Shown here in pieces: positions 1 to 9,491 of a DNA stretch of 64,000 bases (position 1 is the stretch's first letter; each line of letters begins with the position of its first letter). The translations under genes were made by a program, and so were the position numbers. This DNA is from Phycisphaerales bacterium (GTDB lineage: Bacteria; Planctomycetota; Phycisphaerae; Phycisphaerales; UBA1924): the NCBI GenBank assembly GCA_029213305.1, contig JARGPA010000005.1:62001-126000 (forward strand), read 5' to 3'. The notes beneath the pieces are model-generated. The model was not told where the DNA came from. It was given only the letters and a program-made list of their open reading frames with translations, and did not search any database.

Positions 1-112
1 CGTGCTCACTGGAAACCCCATCACCCCACTCGATGCACAGCGTGTACAACCAACCATGTTGAGTACCATGTTCGCCGTCGATTTTGATAGTTGGTGATAT
101 TGGGTTAGTCAC
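1..112 (-). other. window edge, possible 5' end of a minus-strand ORF
   Basis: On the minus strand an open frame can be read from a GTG at 112 to the window edge, about 37 codons. It has no convincing ribosome binding site and no motif I recognise. It lies beyond the terminator that closes infC, so it would need its own promoter. The plus strand shows nothing either. It could be non-coding. Confidence 0.15.
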
Positions 113-126
113 ATCCAAAGTGTATC

Positions 127-156
127 AATAAAAAAGCCTCCGTGAGCGGAGGCTTG
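127..156 (-). terminator. rho-independent terminator of infC
   Basis: A perfect 9-bp stem (134-142 with 147-155, AAGCCTCCG/CGGAGGCTT) closes a 4-nt loop. On the minus strand it is followed by a T-rich run (133 down to 127). It sits about 35 bp after the infC stop codon, so infC ends its transcript here and is not followed by rpmI and rplT as in many bacteria. Confidence 0.9.
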
Positions 157-190
157 AAAATCTAAACGTAGACGCTTCAATCTTTAGAGA

Positions 191-961
191 TCATCCAAGC
201 AAATCGGCAATTTCATCATCGACAGGATTCGACGCACGATTGTCCTTTGGACCCTTACGTTTCTTCTTGTCTGCTTGAGCATCATTCGCATCTTCTTGTG
301 CATCTGCGATGTCATCCGCTTCGTTCTGTGCGGCTACTTCTGCTTCAAGCTTCGCGAGATCGAGCTTCTCTTGTTCCTTGTCTTCCTGAATCATCCTTGA
401 ACGGATTGCTTTGATCTTATCGCGATCCGGGGAAAGTAAAACAGTGATTGCTCTACCCATACCCTTAGGCGCCATATCAACCTTTGCAACATCTGAAAGA
501 TCTTGACAGATTTGGAACATTCGTTCCTCACCCATTTGCTTATGCATAATCTCTCGCCCACGGAATCGTTGGACGATCTGCACCTTGTGCCCGGCCATCA
601 AGAAACGTCGAGCTTGATCAACACGAATCTGTACATCATGCGGATCGATCTTGAGTGAACGACCTAGACGAATTTCTTTGAGTTCGCCGCCGTGCGTTCG
701 TGACTTTGCTTCTTTTTTGGATTGGTCATACTTGTGCTTGCCGTAATCCATGATCTTACAGACAGGTGGCCGAGAATCAGCAACGACCTCAACCAGATCG
801 AGTCCTGCTGCTTGCGCCATGCGCATCGCATCAGAAGTATCGACAAGTCCTTTTTGTTCACCATTCTCATCGATCAAACGGATCGGAGAAATACGGATCA
901 TGTGATTAACACGGGTCCGGTTGGCCGGACCTTGACTCTTTATAAATCGTCTACGAGCGAT
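191..961 (-). CDS. infC: translation initiation factor IF-3
   Basis: IF-3 binds the 30S subunit, keeps it apart from 50S and proofreads the start codon and initiator tRNA. The N-terminal domain is recognisable from 'RVNHMIRISPIRLIDENGEQ' and the C-terminal RNA-binding domain from 'KEIRLGRSLKIDPHDVQIRV' and the FRGREI segment. An additional tail of about 55 residues, first acidic and then Lys-rich, extends past the family's usual end. Start: an ATG at 979 has no Shine-Dalgarno (SD) sequence before it, whereas a perfect AAGGAG (974-969) lies inside the ORF 7 nt before an in-frame ATC at 961. I therefore choose ATC, giving a protein beginning (M)ARRRFIKSQ, 256 residues. Rare AUU-type start codons are known for infC and serve its autoregulation. 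The family call is certain; the start is inferred. Confidence 0.95.
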   Translation of the reverse strand: MARRRFIKSQGPANRTRVNHMIRISPIRLIDENGEQKGLVDTSDAMRMAQAAGLDLVEVVADSRPPVCKIMDYGKHKYDQSKKEAKSRTHGGELKEIRLGRSLKIDPHDVQIRVDQARRFLMAGHKVQIVQRFRGREIMHKQMGEERMFQICQDLSDVAKVDMAPKGMGRAITVLLSPDRDKIKAIRSRMIQEDKEQEKLDLAKLEAEVAAQNEADDIADAQEDANDAQADKKKRKGPKDNRASNPVDDEIADLLG

Positions 962-1091
962 ATCGAGACTCCTTGCCATTTATTTGGCACAAGACAAGCA
1001 ACTGATCGACGAACACTCGGCGATCGTGGGACTCTATTGAACCATCTCGACATGCATAAAGCAAGGGCATCACACACTCTATAAGTGAAAT

Positions 1092-1111
1092 ACCTCGCTT
1101 GTTTTCGAGGC
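1092..1111 (-). terminator. weak hairpin after the kinase gene
   Basis: A 5-bp CCTCG/CGAGG stem lies about 40 bp downstream of the kinase stop and is followed on the minus strand by a short, poor T-rich stretch. It may be a weak terminator between the kinase gene and infC, or chance. Confidence 0.25.
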
Positions 1112-1150
1112 TCGATGGGTAGATAGACACTAGAAAAGCTTTGATTGATC

Positions 1151-2686
1151 TCATGTGATGATATTGAGCAACAAACTCGCAAGGAGCAAAGCAACCACAA
1201 TCAGGAATGGTGGCCAAAATACATGCTCAAGGACGCCGCCGCTCGATTGAGCTGTATTCTCAGGAATCACTGTTTCAGTTGCCTGAGCGGCTGCCGCAAT
1301 CTGAGCAAGATCATCAGAATGGAACATATCTTTATGTGCTAAAGGCGGGGTTTCCCCACGCTTGATTGCTCTCAAATCAATCAGCAAGTCAGAACAGTTC
1401 TGATACCGACTCTTAACCCGCTTTGCCATCATCATTTCGATGACTTCACTGATTCCTGCTCCGAGCTTCGGATTGACATGATCAGGCGGAATGAGTTCGC
1501 TCTTGAGATGCTTGTGCATCACTGAAGACGGGTTCTTGCCTTCATATGGAACATTCCCTGTCACCATGTGATAAAGCGTAACTCCCAGGGAGTAGATGTC
1601 TGCTGGAGGACCGATGTCCTTTTCGCCTCGGATCTGCTCTGGAGAGATGTAATATGGTGTACCAAATGCCCGGCCTGCTTCTGCTTCTGCAGCTTCCACA
1701 TCACTCATCGCACGAGCAAGACCCATATCTGCAAGTTTCACAACCCCTTCTTTAGTGATCATGATATTCTTCGGTTTCACATCCCGATGAATCAAACCTC
1801 GTTGATGTGCGTGCTCAAGCGCTTCTGCGACCTGAATTCCAACATCGATCGCGTCAGACTCTTTAAATCTCTTATGAGTCACAATGTCTTCGTGAACACT
1901 GCGTCCCTCTACATATTCCATCACGAAGAAGTAAAGATCCCCTTCGTTACCAACATCGAATGCTTGGACAATGTTGGGATGGTTGAGCAAAGCGGCTGCT
2001 CGCCCTTCAGCGAAAAAGCGTTCAATAAACTGAGGATTCGATGAGAACTTCTTGGGCAACTTCTTAATCGCGACCATTCTATCAAGCGACACTTGCTTCG
2101 CTTTGTAGACTGTTGCCATCGCGCCTGACCCGAGTTTACCAAGAATCTTATAACCACTAATAGATGCACCCGAACGCTCAGCTTCGATTGCTTCTCTAAG
2201 TCTCGCGATCTGTCGTTTGGTAACGAACTCTTTATCAACAAGCACCTGAGCAAGCGAGTTTGACAATGCTTCTGGACTTGGCCCACCTGCTGATTCTGTG
2301 CTCTCTTCTGCACTCTCATTGCTTGTTTCTGCTCGTGTGAGCGTCATGCAATGCTTCACTTCTTCCGGAGTTGCAAGACCTTGATCGATAACTAGGCGCC
2401 CGATGAGCGTGTCGAGATTAGTTCCATCCTTTGTGACGGCCATGATCGACTTCTCAGCTTCAGCAACTGATATCGGATTCGAGTTCCCAATAGATTCAGC
2501 GCCGAACGGAGTTGTGTCCTCAGGTGAAGTAGAAGACTTTGTCTTTGAGGAATCCTCAACCGCATCGTCAGTGAGCTGAATCTCGTTGGCAGGTTCATTG
2601 CCATGATCTTGTTCGAGATGATTGTTCGCTTGGTTACTCACGCGGTAGTTTCCATATCCTTCGACTTGTTCGTGCAGTTGACTCAT
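1151..2686 (-). CDS. membrane-anchored Ser/Thr protein kinase
   Basis: A Hanks-type protein kinase of 511 residues when started at the ATG at 2686; the frame runs on to a TTG at 2704, and neither has an SD. Residues 1-90 are polar and disordered-looking. Two helical repeats of the MshEN/GspE N-terminal kind follow at about 92-118 and 140-170 ('IGRLVIDQGLATPEEV', 'LAQVLVDKEFVTKRQI'). The kinase domain spans about 178-440: Gly loop 186-193, Lys208, catalytic HRDVKPKN at 300-307, DMG at 320-322 in place of DFG, and SPE at 349. A single membrane helix at about 485-508 ends the protein, so it is probably a tail-anchored cytoplasmic kinase. PASTA or other sensor domains are absent; the substrate is unknown. 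Confidence 0.88.
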   Translation of the reverse strand: MSQLHEQVEGYGNYRVSNQANNHLEQDHGNEPANEIQLTDDAVEDSSKTKSSTSPEDTTPFGAESIGNSNPISVAEAEKSIMAVTKDGTNLDTLIGRLVIDQGLATPEEVKHCMTLTRAETSNESAEESTESAGGPSPEALSNSLAQVLVDKEFVTKRQIARLREAIEAERSGASISGYKILGKLGSGAMATVYKAKQVSLDRMVAIKKLPKKFSSNPQFIERFFAEGRAAALLNHPNIVQAFDVGNEGDLYFFVMEYVEGRSVHEDIVTHKRFKESDAIDVGIQVAEALEHAHQRGLIHRDVKPKNIMITKEGVVKLADMGLARAMSDVEAAEAEAGRAFGTPYYISPEQIRGEKDIGPPADIYSLGVTLYHMVTGNVPYEGKNPSSVMHKHLKSELIPPDHVNPKLGAGISEVIEMMMAKRVKSRYQNCSDLLIDLRAIKRGETPPLAHKDMFHSDDLAQIAAAAQATETVIPENTAQSSGGVLEHVFWPPFLIVVALLLASLLLNIIT

Positions 2687-3029
2687 ACAACTGTCTATTC
2701 GCAATACAACCCGTTAGGGTTTCACGCTTCGCTGCAGTTCAGGCACCGAATTCATATGACTTCAACCCATCAGATCGGCAAGATAGATTGGTTAAAGCTT
2801 CCTGTCAAATCCCATAAGGGCATTTCTGGACTTCAAATAGAACCAGATAGTACTGAACAAAAGAAATGATAAGTTACTTCTAGATCGGTATTCATCAATG
2901 CCTGATCAAGTCGGCTTTGAATCCAACCCAATTATCTTTGCCGATTGTAGGTCCGATTATCTCCCTAAAGGGGTTCTATACTCATTGACTTGATTTTCGA
3001 ACCGATTAGAACGCAGGCAGATCCTCCTT
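2687..3029. other. intergenic region between divergent kinase and permease genes
   Basis: About 340 bp separate two divergently read genes, so both promoters should lie here. A TATACT at 2977-2982 could be a -10 element for the permease, but no good -35 lies 16-18 bp upstream. I see no RNA gene or strong hairpin. Confidence 0.4.
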
Positions 3030-5063
3030 ATGCTCGTTACTGAATCTCGACCTCGCAACTTGAAATGGATACATGCCGGCCCGCTTCTCTACGGCGATTG
3101 GGGCACTTCGCGTCTATATGTCCTAGGACTCGCGTTTCTTTATACCGCACATGCTTCAATTGTATATCTCGCCGCGATCGGGCTGCTCATGCTCGCAGTA
3201 TCATGGGCATACACCATCATATGTCGATGTTTCCCAGACGGGGGTGGGGTATATACCGCAGCGCGTCAGCTCTCACCGACCCTCTCCGTAGTCGGATCGA
3301 CGCTGCTCCTCGCCGGATACATCATGACCGCCGCGATCTCTGCGATCGAAGCATTCCATTATTTCCATGTGCCGTCTAATCTTGTTCTTCCCCTCGCGGT
3401 CGTTGCAATAATCCTCGTCGGAGGCGTGAACTGGCTCGGCGCAAAGTCCGCAGGTAAGTTTGCCCTCATCATCGCACTCGTCGCTCTCGGCGTTTCCGCA
3501 GTGATGGCCGTCATGTCAATCCCCTACTTCATTAAGGGCATCGATACAATCTCGTTTGATTTCTTCAGAGAAACCTCTGCCGGACATGCATGGGTGAACT
3601 TTACCAAAATTTGTCTCGCACTCGCAGGTGTTGAAGCAGTTGCAAATATGACCGGGTTGATGAAACAACCTGTTGATAAAGAAGCAAAAAAAACTATTTG
3701 GCCTGTCTCGATCGAAGTCGTCGGACTCAATCTAGTGTTTGGACTCGCACTCGCAGGTCTCTCATTCACAGTTCTATCGACCTCGATGATCGACATGCAC
3801 GAACCTGACGAGATGAGACTCCAACATTCCCGATCAGCATTCATCGAAACTCTCCCCCCTGAACTTGCAGATGAATACTCAATCACATCTTCATTTTCTC
3901 TCAATGATGAAACGCTCGGGTCACTCAACAAAGAATCACTTCATGCATACGAAACGCTCGAACAACATGAACACGAAGTAGAGCAATACACCAACGCTTC
4001 GATGCGCGTGATTGCAACTGAAACCGCGACCAATGCATTGGGTCCAAATATGGGAAATGCATTTGGTACAGTTGCAGGAATCACATTCGGGCTCTTGTTA
4101 CTCAGTGCCACCAATACTGCTGTGATGGCAATGGTTTCGGTATTCTTCGCAATGGCGAACGACAACGAACTTCCAAAATCACTCACCAAACTCAACTACT
4201 CAGGTGTCCCATGGGTTGGATTGATTGCTTCAGTGATCATCCCGATCGCCGTCATTCTCGTTGAACAGGATGTCACAGTACTTGCATCGTTGTATGTTCT
4301 TGGAGTCACAGGCGCCATCACAGTTACCGTGCTCTCGAGTGCATACAACAGAGATCTCGATATTGGGAAGTATTCAAGAATCGGAATGTGGATCTTGGGA
4401 CTCTTTCTATTCTCAATCTCAATGACGATTGCTGTAACCCAACCAATTTCAACCGCCTTCAGCGGCACGATGGTCGCACTCGCTCTCGGGGTTCGAACCA
4501 TTCGCTCCTCATCTATATCAGATACCGGAGAAGCAATCCAAGCCCCAGGCGCTGGTTGGCTCAAGATGCTCCAGGACATCACAATCCAAATCGATCCTAA
4601 CAAACCGAAACTCATGCTCGCTGCACGTGGACGATACCAATCCGAGTATGCAGTGGATATCGCGAAGCGCCGTGACGCAACACTCTTCTGCATCTTCGTC
4701 CGTCCAATCCGTGTGATGGATTTGCGCCCGGGTCAAGCACCACGAATTGAAACCGATGATTCTGCTCAAGAAGCTTTAGGGACTACCGCGATGCTCGCGA
4801 AAGAAGCAGGCGTAAACTTTGTCCCAATCTATGTGACATCCCAATCTATTGCAGAAGAAATTTTAGATCACACTGTCACCTACGGATGTGACACTCTGAT
4901 TATGGGTAAATCTCGTAGATCATTATTCAGTCGAAAACTCGAAGGTGATGTTGTAAGTGATGTTTCACATGATTTGCCAGAAGGTATTACCCTGATTACT
5001 CGTGCCGCAGAAGTCCCGCATGCGATGATGCCTCCAGGTATGGGTAGCGGCCACAACCATTAA
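3030..5063 (+). CDS. APC-family permease with C-terminal UspA-like domain
   Basis: A 677-residue inner-membrane transporter. Residues 1-510 hold about twelve hydrophobic segments with APC-type features (N-terminal 'GPLLYGDWGTSRLYVLG', 'FPDGGGVYTAARQLSPTLS' after helix 2), suggesting amino-acid or similar uptake. A polar loop of about 75 residues (255-330), rich in Glu and His, is inserted in the middle. Residues 525-660 resemble a universal-stress-protein domain (GCDTLIMGKSRRS...). The last residues are Met/Gly/His-rich (MMPPGMGSGHNH), possibly metal-binding. APC-UspA fusions are known in bacteria, and the tail is thought to modulate transport. The substrate cannot be read from sequence. No SD is visible before the ATG. 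Confidence 0.85.
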   Translation: MLVTESRPRNLKWIHAGPLLYGDWGTSRLYVLGLAFLYTAHASIVYLAAIGLLMLAVSWAYTIICRCFPDGGGVYTAARQLSPTLSVVGSTLLLAGYIMTAAISAIEAFHYFHVPSNLVLPLAVVAIILVGGVNWLGAKSAGKFALIIALVALGVSAVMAVMSIPYFIKGIDTISFDFFRETSAGHAWVNFTKICLALAGVEAVANMTGLMKQPVDKEAKKTIWPVSIEVVGLNLVFGLALAGLSFTVLSTSMIDMHEPDEMRLQHSRSAFIETLPPELADEYSITSSFSLNDETLGSLNKESLHAYETLEQHEHEVEQYTNASMRVIATETATNALGPNMGNAFGTVAGITFGLLLLSATNTAVMAMVSVFFAMANDNELPKSLTKLNYSGVPWVGLIASVIIPIAVILVEQDVTVLASLYVLGVTGAITVTVLSSAYNRDLDIGKYSRIGMWILGLFLFSISMTIAVTQPISTAFSGTMVALALGVRTIRSSSISDTGEAIQAPGAGWLKMLQDITIQIDPNKPKLMLAARGRYQSEYAVDIAKRRDATLFCIFVRPIRVMDLRPGQAPRIETDDSAQEALGTTAMLAKEAGVNFVPIYVTSQSIAEEILDHTVTYGCDTLIMGKSRRSLFSRKLEGDVVSDVSHDLPEGITLITRAAEVPHAMMPPGMGSGHNH

Positions 5064-5132
5064 ACTTACCCAAAATCAGATTCTTTGTGTCATCAACTGT
5101 CTCTTGCCTTCCACGCTTCTACCCTATATCCG

Positions 5133-7739
5133 ATGCCTATTGATGATCTACCAGATTTCCTCGCCGACGATGATTTACCCTCAAAGTTAGGGCAAGAATC
5201 ATCTCATCTCGAACCAGTTGACCCGATTCTTGATTCGCTCACAGAGCCTCAAAAACAAGCAGTTCTACACACGCAAGGACCACTTTTGATTCTTGCAGCA
5301 GCTGGCTCGGGTAAGACTCGAGTCATCACCCGACGGATTGCCCAGATCATCAAAGAAGGCGCTCCACCTTGGAGTATCCTGGCACTCACATTTACCAATA
5401 AAGCTGCTGGAGAAATGCGAGAACGCGTCGCAATCCAACTCTGCGGCGAACAAGCAACCGAAGAAGGTGCTCCACCAGATCCTCGAATGCGTGGGCTGAC
5501 TATCACGACCTTTCACTCGCTCTGCGCTCGTTTGTTACGTAGATATGCAGAGCGTGCAAACATCCCTGGACTCAAACCCGATTATACAATTTACGATTCT
5601 TCAGATCAGATGGCCGCGATGAAGCGCGTGCTCAAAGCAATGAGCTTGCAAACAACCAACTGGCCGCCACGCACCGTTTTGAGCGCGATCTCAAATGCTA
5701 AAAATGAACTGATGGACGCAAAGAAGTACGAAGCAAACGCCTTCGACTATTACTCCAAGCAGATCGCAAAAATCTACCTTCGATATGAAGCAACGCTTAA
5801 ACAAGCTGGCGCGATCGATTTTGATGACCTACTTGTATACACAGTTAAAATGCTCGAAAGCAACGAAGAGATCCGAGCAGAACTCACAGGACGATGGCGC
5901 TACCTGATGATTGACGAATACCAAGACACGAACTCAGTGCAGTTCCGTCTGACTTCACTCCTCGCGGCAGCGCCTCCGCCTCTACCCGGGATGCCCCAAG
6001 AATCCACGCTTCCCAACATCTGTGTCGTTGGAGATCCGGATCAAGCAATCTACGGCTGGCGCGGCGCTGATATTTCTAACATCCTCGACTTTGAACAACA
6101 TTTCCCGGGCGCCAAAACAATCCTGCTCGGGGAGAACTTCCGCTCTAGCGCTTTTATTCTTTCCGCTGCAGATGCGTTAATTAAGAAGAATACCAAACGC
6201 CGTGACAAACCCTTGTACACAAGCACACAAGGCGGCGAACCAATCAATGTCGTCAGAGTCAACAATGAACGCCATGAAGGAGAGCTCGTCACTGACTGGT
6301 TCAGAAGACTCCACGATGAAGAACGTATCGCTTGGAAGGACATGGCTGTTTTCTATCGAACAAACGCACTCTCGCGTGTGATCGAAGACTCCATGCGACA
6401 AGCAGGTATTCCATACAAAATTGCAAGGGGTACCGCCTTCTTCGATCGCGAAGAAATCAAAACCGCAATCGCGTATTTACGTGTCATTGCAAACCAATCA
6501 GATACTGTGTCGTTGCTCAGAGTCGTCAATACCCCGACAAGAGGCATTGGTAAAACAACCCTCGATGTGATCCAGAATGCCGCTATCCGCGCGAACATCC
6601 CTCTTTGGGAAGGACTCACAAGAAGCAAAGAACTCGGACTCTCTGCAAGAGCTGTCACATCAATCGACAAGTTCACTGAAACAGTCAACGAATGGACAGG
6701 AGATGGTTCATTTATGGGCGCCTCAGTCGCGACAAGTCTCCACGAACTTGTCGAAAGAGTAATTACTGAATCCGGACTCGAAGCACATTACAAAAAACAG
6801 GCGAAAGCTTCAGGCGCTGAAAGCGACGAAGAACGACTCGACAACCTGAGCGAACTTATTACATCCGCAAGAGATTTCGAGCGAGAGTACGATCCCGCCG
6901 ACGATCCAGCAGCGTTCACAGATCCCGAAACCGCATCAAGCGGGGAAATAGGAAAAATCCCCGAACTCCTCGCAATGGTTCGTGCATATCTAGAATCAAT
7001 CGCACTCGTCGCGGATGCAGACGCCGTCGATTCATCAACCGGTTGCGTGACTCTGATGACACTCCATGCCTCCAAAGGCTTGGAGTTCCCTGCTGTTTCA
7101 ATGATCGCCCTTGAAGAAGGCACACTCCCCCATTCACGAGCAAACGAATCACAAGCAGAACTCGAAGAAGAACGCAGACTTGCATTCGTGGGGATTACTC
7201 GAGCAATGAAACATCTGCAGATCACATCTGCAAACCGCCGAACAATCAGAGGCATGTCCGAACGAACTATTCCTTCAAGGTTCCTTGAAGAAATTGGGTC
7301 TGAGGGAATCATCATGTCTGATCAGACAGATGCGGACTTTGGCTCAAGTGAATACGACGATGCATTCGGCGCGTCTTCTCCGTCGCCGAGCAGATCATTC
7401 CGCAAAGGATCATTTGCTCAGTTCCAACCAAGTTCGAACAAAGCAGATCTCGATCGCATAGAACGCGCTCGCGAACAAAGGCTCGCAAATGTTTCGCCGA
7501 AGAGGGAAATGCCTACTCGTCCATCAATCGCAGACAAACTTGGGAAAACAAAGCAACCTTCAGATTCAAGCGGAGTCTCCGGTTTCCCTCAAGGTTCGAT
7601 CGTCCGACATCCTCAATTCGGAGAAGGAACCATCATGAAAACCACCGGTGGCGCAAACGCACGCGTCATCGTGGAGTTCAAATCTGTAGGCCGAAAAACA
7701 CTCGTTCTTGAATACGCAAGACTCAAACGCGTTCGATGA
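5133..7739 (+). CDS. UvrD/PcrA-type superfamily 1A DNA helicase
   Basis: A 3'-5' ATP-dependent helicase of DNA repair and replication restart. Using the ATG at 5133 (the frame extends to a TTG at 5085) it has 868 residues. Visible motifs: Q-motif 'LTEPQKQAV', Walker A AAAGSGKT (55-62), Ia 'LTFTNKAAGEMRERV', II DEYQD (261-265), III 'VVGDPDQAIYGWRGA', IV 'LGENFRSS', V 'LHASKGLEFPAV' and VI 'AFVGITRAMK'. The last 50 residues form the PcrA/UvrD C-terminal Tudor-like domain ('GSIVRHPQFGEGTI'), which in PcrA contacts RNA polymerase. A low-complexity linker of about 90 residues precedes it. pcrA or uvrD are both possible names. The neighbouring genes are unrelated. Confidence 0.95.
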   Translation: MPIDDLPDFLADDDLPSKLGQESSHLEPVDPILDSLTEPQKQAVLHTQGPLLILAAAGSGKTRVITRRIAQIIKEGAPPWSILALTFTNKAAGEMRERVAIQLCGEQATEEGAPPDPRMRGLTITTFHSLCARLLRRYAERANIPGLKPDYTIYDSSDQMAAMKRVLKAMSLQTTNWPPRTVLSAISNAKNELMDAKKYEANAFDYYSKQIAKIYLRYEATLKQAGAIDFDDLLVYTVKMLESNEEIRAELTGRWRYLMIDEYQDTNSVQFRLTSLLAAAPPPLPGMPQESTLPNICVVGDPDQAIYGWRGADISNILDFEQHFPGAKTILLGENFRSSAFILSAADALIKKNTKRRDKPLYTSTQGGEPINVVRVNNERHEGELVTDWFRRLHDEERIAWKDMAVFYRTNALSRVIEDSMRQAGIPYKIARGTAFFDREEIKTAIAYLRVIANQSDTVSLLRVVNTPTRGIGKTTLDVIQNAAIRANIPLWEGLTRSKELGLSARAVTSIDKFTETVNEWTGDGSFMGASVATSLHELVERVITESGLEAHYKKQAKASGAESDEERLDNLSELITSARDFEREYDPADDPAAFTDPETASSGEIGKIPELLAMVRAYLESIALVADADAVDSSTGCVTLMTLHASKGLEFPAVSMIALEEGTLPHSRANESQAELEEERRLAFVGITRAMKHLQITSANRRTIRGMSERTIPSRFLEEIGSEGIIMSDQTDADFGSSEYDDAFGASSPSPSRSFRKGSFAQFQPSSNKADLDRIERAREQRLANVSPKREMPTRPSIADKLGKTKQPSDSSGVSGFPQGSIVRHPQFGEGTIMKTTGGANARVIVEFKSVGRKTLVLEYARLKRVR

Positions 7740-7767
7740 AATGTGTTGAATACTCTAACATCAAGCT

Positions 7768-9387
7768 TTATGCTGGACGAATCCCACGTTGCAACTGCAT
7801 CACTCGTTCGCTTTCTTCTCGTTTGACATAATCAAGTGTGTGCTTTGCAATCTTCCATGATCCATCTTCTGCGGTAACACTTGAGCAATGCTCGCTCAAA
7901 CAACGATACATGAACTTGAATGCATCCCGTGGTTGCTGCATAGTACCTAGCGCATCGACAACATCAGCTCTAGTGACATCTTGCGAAAAGAGATCAATCA
8001 ATGAGATCGGATCTGCACTCGCAGGACGACATACACCGAGCCTTGCGTTGCACAAATCGTAGAGCATCGCCCCCGTCCAACTCAATCGTTCGATCATGTT
8101 TTGCTTATCGAGTCTTGCTTCCTGGAAGAAAGCACTAGATTCTTTGAAGAGTGCATGCCGAAGCTCAATCGGGAGTAGCATCTTTATACCTACTCCTTCA
8201 AGCTGAAGAAACTTGTTGTTGAACATCGGCCAAATAATCGAACGCATCCGATCAGGATCGCCATTCACAAGAGTCGGTTCATCTACACGATCAATAACAA
8301 TCATGATCCCAGTGAACCCGAATGTTTCAATCACTCGTTTGAGACGAGTAAACATTGCGTAGCGCTGTTCATCGGAATCCGTTGTTGGAAGTTCACCTGA
8401 GTTGAGCACCGTCCGAGGCAATCGACGTATAGATCCTAAATACCCGCTCATCGGACGATTCACCATACGCAGTTGCTTCGCGAGTTTTCCCGCAACACGA
8501 TTCACAACGAGTCTGTCGAGTAAAAAAGCCTTGACAAGCAATGCACCCCAAGCAAGCAACAAAATCCCTGAAACAATGTCAGTTGTTGTTGCAAGCGCCC
8601 CTTCAAACCCCATTGAAATCCGCGCCCACAAGAAGAGAGCAACCGCCGGAACCCAACCAATCCAAAGCCCGATGACGATTAGTGCATTCCATCCACCAGT
8701 TCCCCCCCCGCTCGGTAAACGGAGTAGTTGTCGGAACTGTGATGTCCGTTGCCCTGTAGGATCATTTGTATCGTAGATTGCTTGGAGTAAAAGCAGGTCT
8801 CTCCGGACTGCTGCAGGTAGTTTGCGTGTTCGTTTAGCAATCTGTTGAGCAGTCTCATCACTCAAGTTCGCAGGAGGAGGACTTGTAGGCCCAGGAAGAA
8901 TCGAATTCACAACGCGCCCGAGACCAATCGAAATCATCGCGTCCATATGATCAACGAGGCGCATCCCTTCAAACGGGTTCTTGTCACCCTTTGTCCCCGC
9001 TTGCTTTTTGTACTTATCAAGAGACGCATTCAAATCGTCATATGGGATCATGAAAATCTTGCGTTCAGGGTTCTCTCGATTATGCCGATCGATCCTTCCC
9101 GCGATTTGTAAACGGATTGCAGTTTTCCCTGCACCCTTTTCTCCAAACACGATTGAAGTTGAAGGCCGCTCAAGCTCACCCATGATCTTCTCAAAGTCCG
9201 AGTGCATACTCGGAGAAATCGGTCGAGCGAGTGATTTATCCCCAGGGAGCGCCTCTTGTGATATCGAAGACCGAGCGATGTTCGGATTAATACCCATCCG
9301 AGCAAAGATCGAATCGTGCCTCGCTTCTTCCCCTCGAAATGGGTTCTCAGCAATCGACCAATGTTCAAAGAACTGTGAAAGGTTCAT
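7768..9387 (-). CDS. P-loop ATPase with two internal membrane helices, function unknown
   Basis: A 539-residue protein. The ATG at 9387 is chosen because GGAG lies 7 nt upstream; the frame runs on to 9435 without support. The start 'FFEHWSIAENPF' resembles the opening of ExeA/GspA-type AAA ATPases. A P-loop GEKGAGKT is at 82-89 and a Walker B-like 'IMIVIDRVDEP' in the second half. About 60 residues between them hold two membrane helices ('LIVIGLWIGWVPAVALFLW', then 'IVSGILLLAWGALLVKAFLL'). This P-loop, paired helices, Walker B order recalls KAP-type NTPases, but I cannot assign a family. It converges on the helicase gene and is transcribed on its own. Function unknown. Confidence 0.6.
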   Translation of the reverse strand: MNLSQFFEHWSIAENPFRGEEARHDSIFARMGINPNIARSSISQEALPGDKSLARPISPSMHSDFEKIMGELERPSTSIVFGEKGAGKTAIRLQIAGRIDRHNRENPERKIFMIPYDDLNASLDKYKKQAGTKGDKNPFEGMRLVDHMDAMISIGLGRVVNSILPGPTSPPPANLSDETAQQIAKRTRKLPAAVRRDLLLLQAIYDTNDPTGQRTSQFRQLLRLPSGGGTGGWNALIVIGLWIGWVPAVALFLWARISMGFEGALATTTDIVSGILLLAWGALLVKAFLLDRLVVNRVAGKLAKQLRMVNRPMSGYLGSIRRLPRTVLNSGELPTTDSDEQRYAMFTRLKRVIETFGFTGIMIVIDRVDEPTLVNGDPDRMRSIIWPMFNNKFLQLEGVGIKMLLPIELRHALFKESSAFFQEARLDKQNMIERLSWTGAMLYDLCNARLGVCRPASADPISLIDLFSQDVTRADVVDALGTMQQPRDAFKFMYRCLSEHCSSVTAEDGSWKIAKHTLDYVKREESERVMQLQRGIRPA

Positions 9388-9491
9388 CAACTCACTCCGC
9401 CAAGAGGCTCTCATGCGAAACATGTGTGCAAACACGCCTGTATCCCATTATAGAGGATAAAGGCGCTGAATGTTGTAAACAGGATTCTCTA

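Noticed and set aside
1-190. rpmI/rplT expected after infC
   Set aside because: A strong terminator directly follows infC and the remaining 112 bases do not encode ribosomal protein sequence.
2603-2869. Plus-strand ORF of 88 codons across the kinase start and intergenic region
   Set aside because: No start signal, no recognisable protein pattern, and half of it is antisense to the kinase gene.
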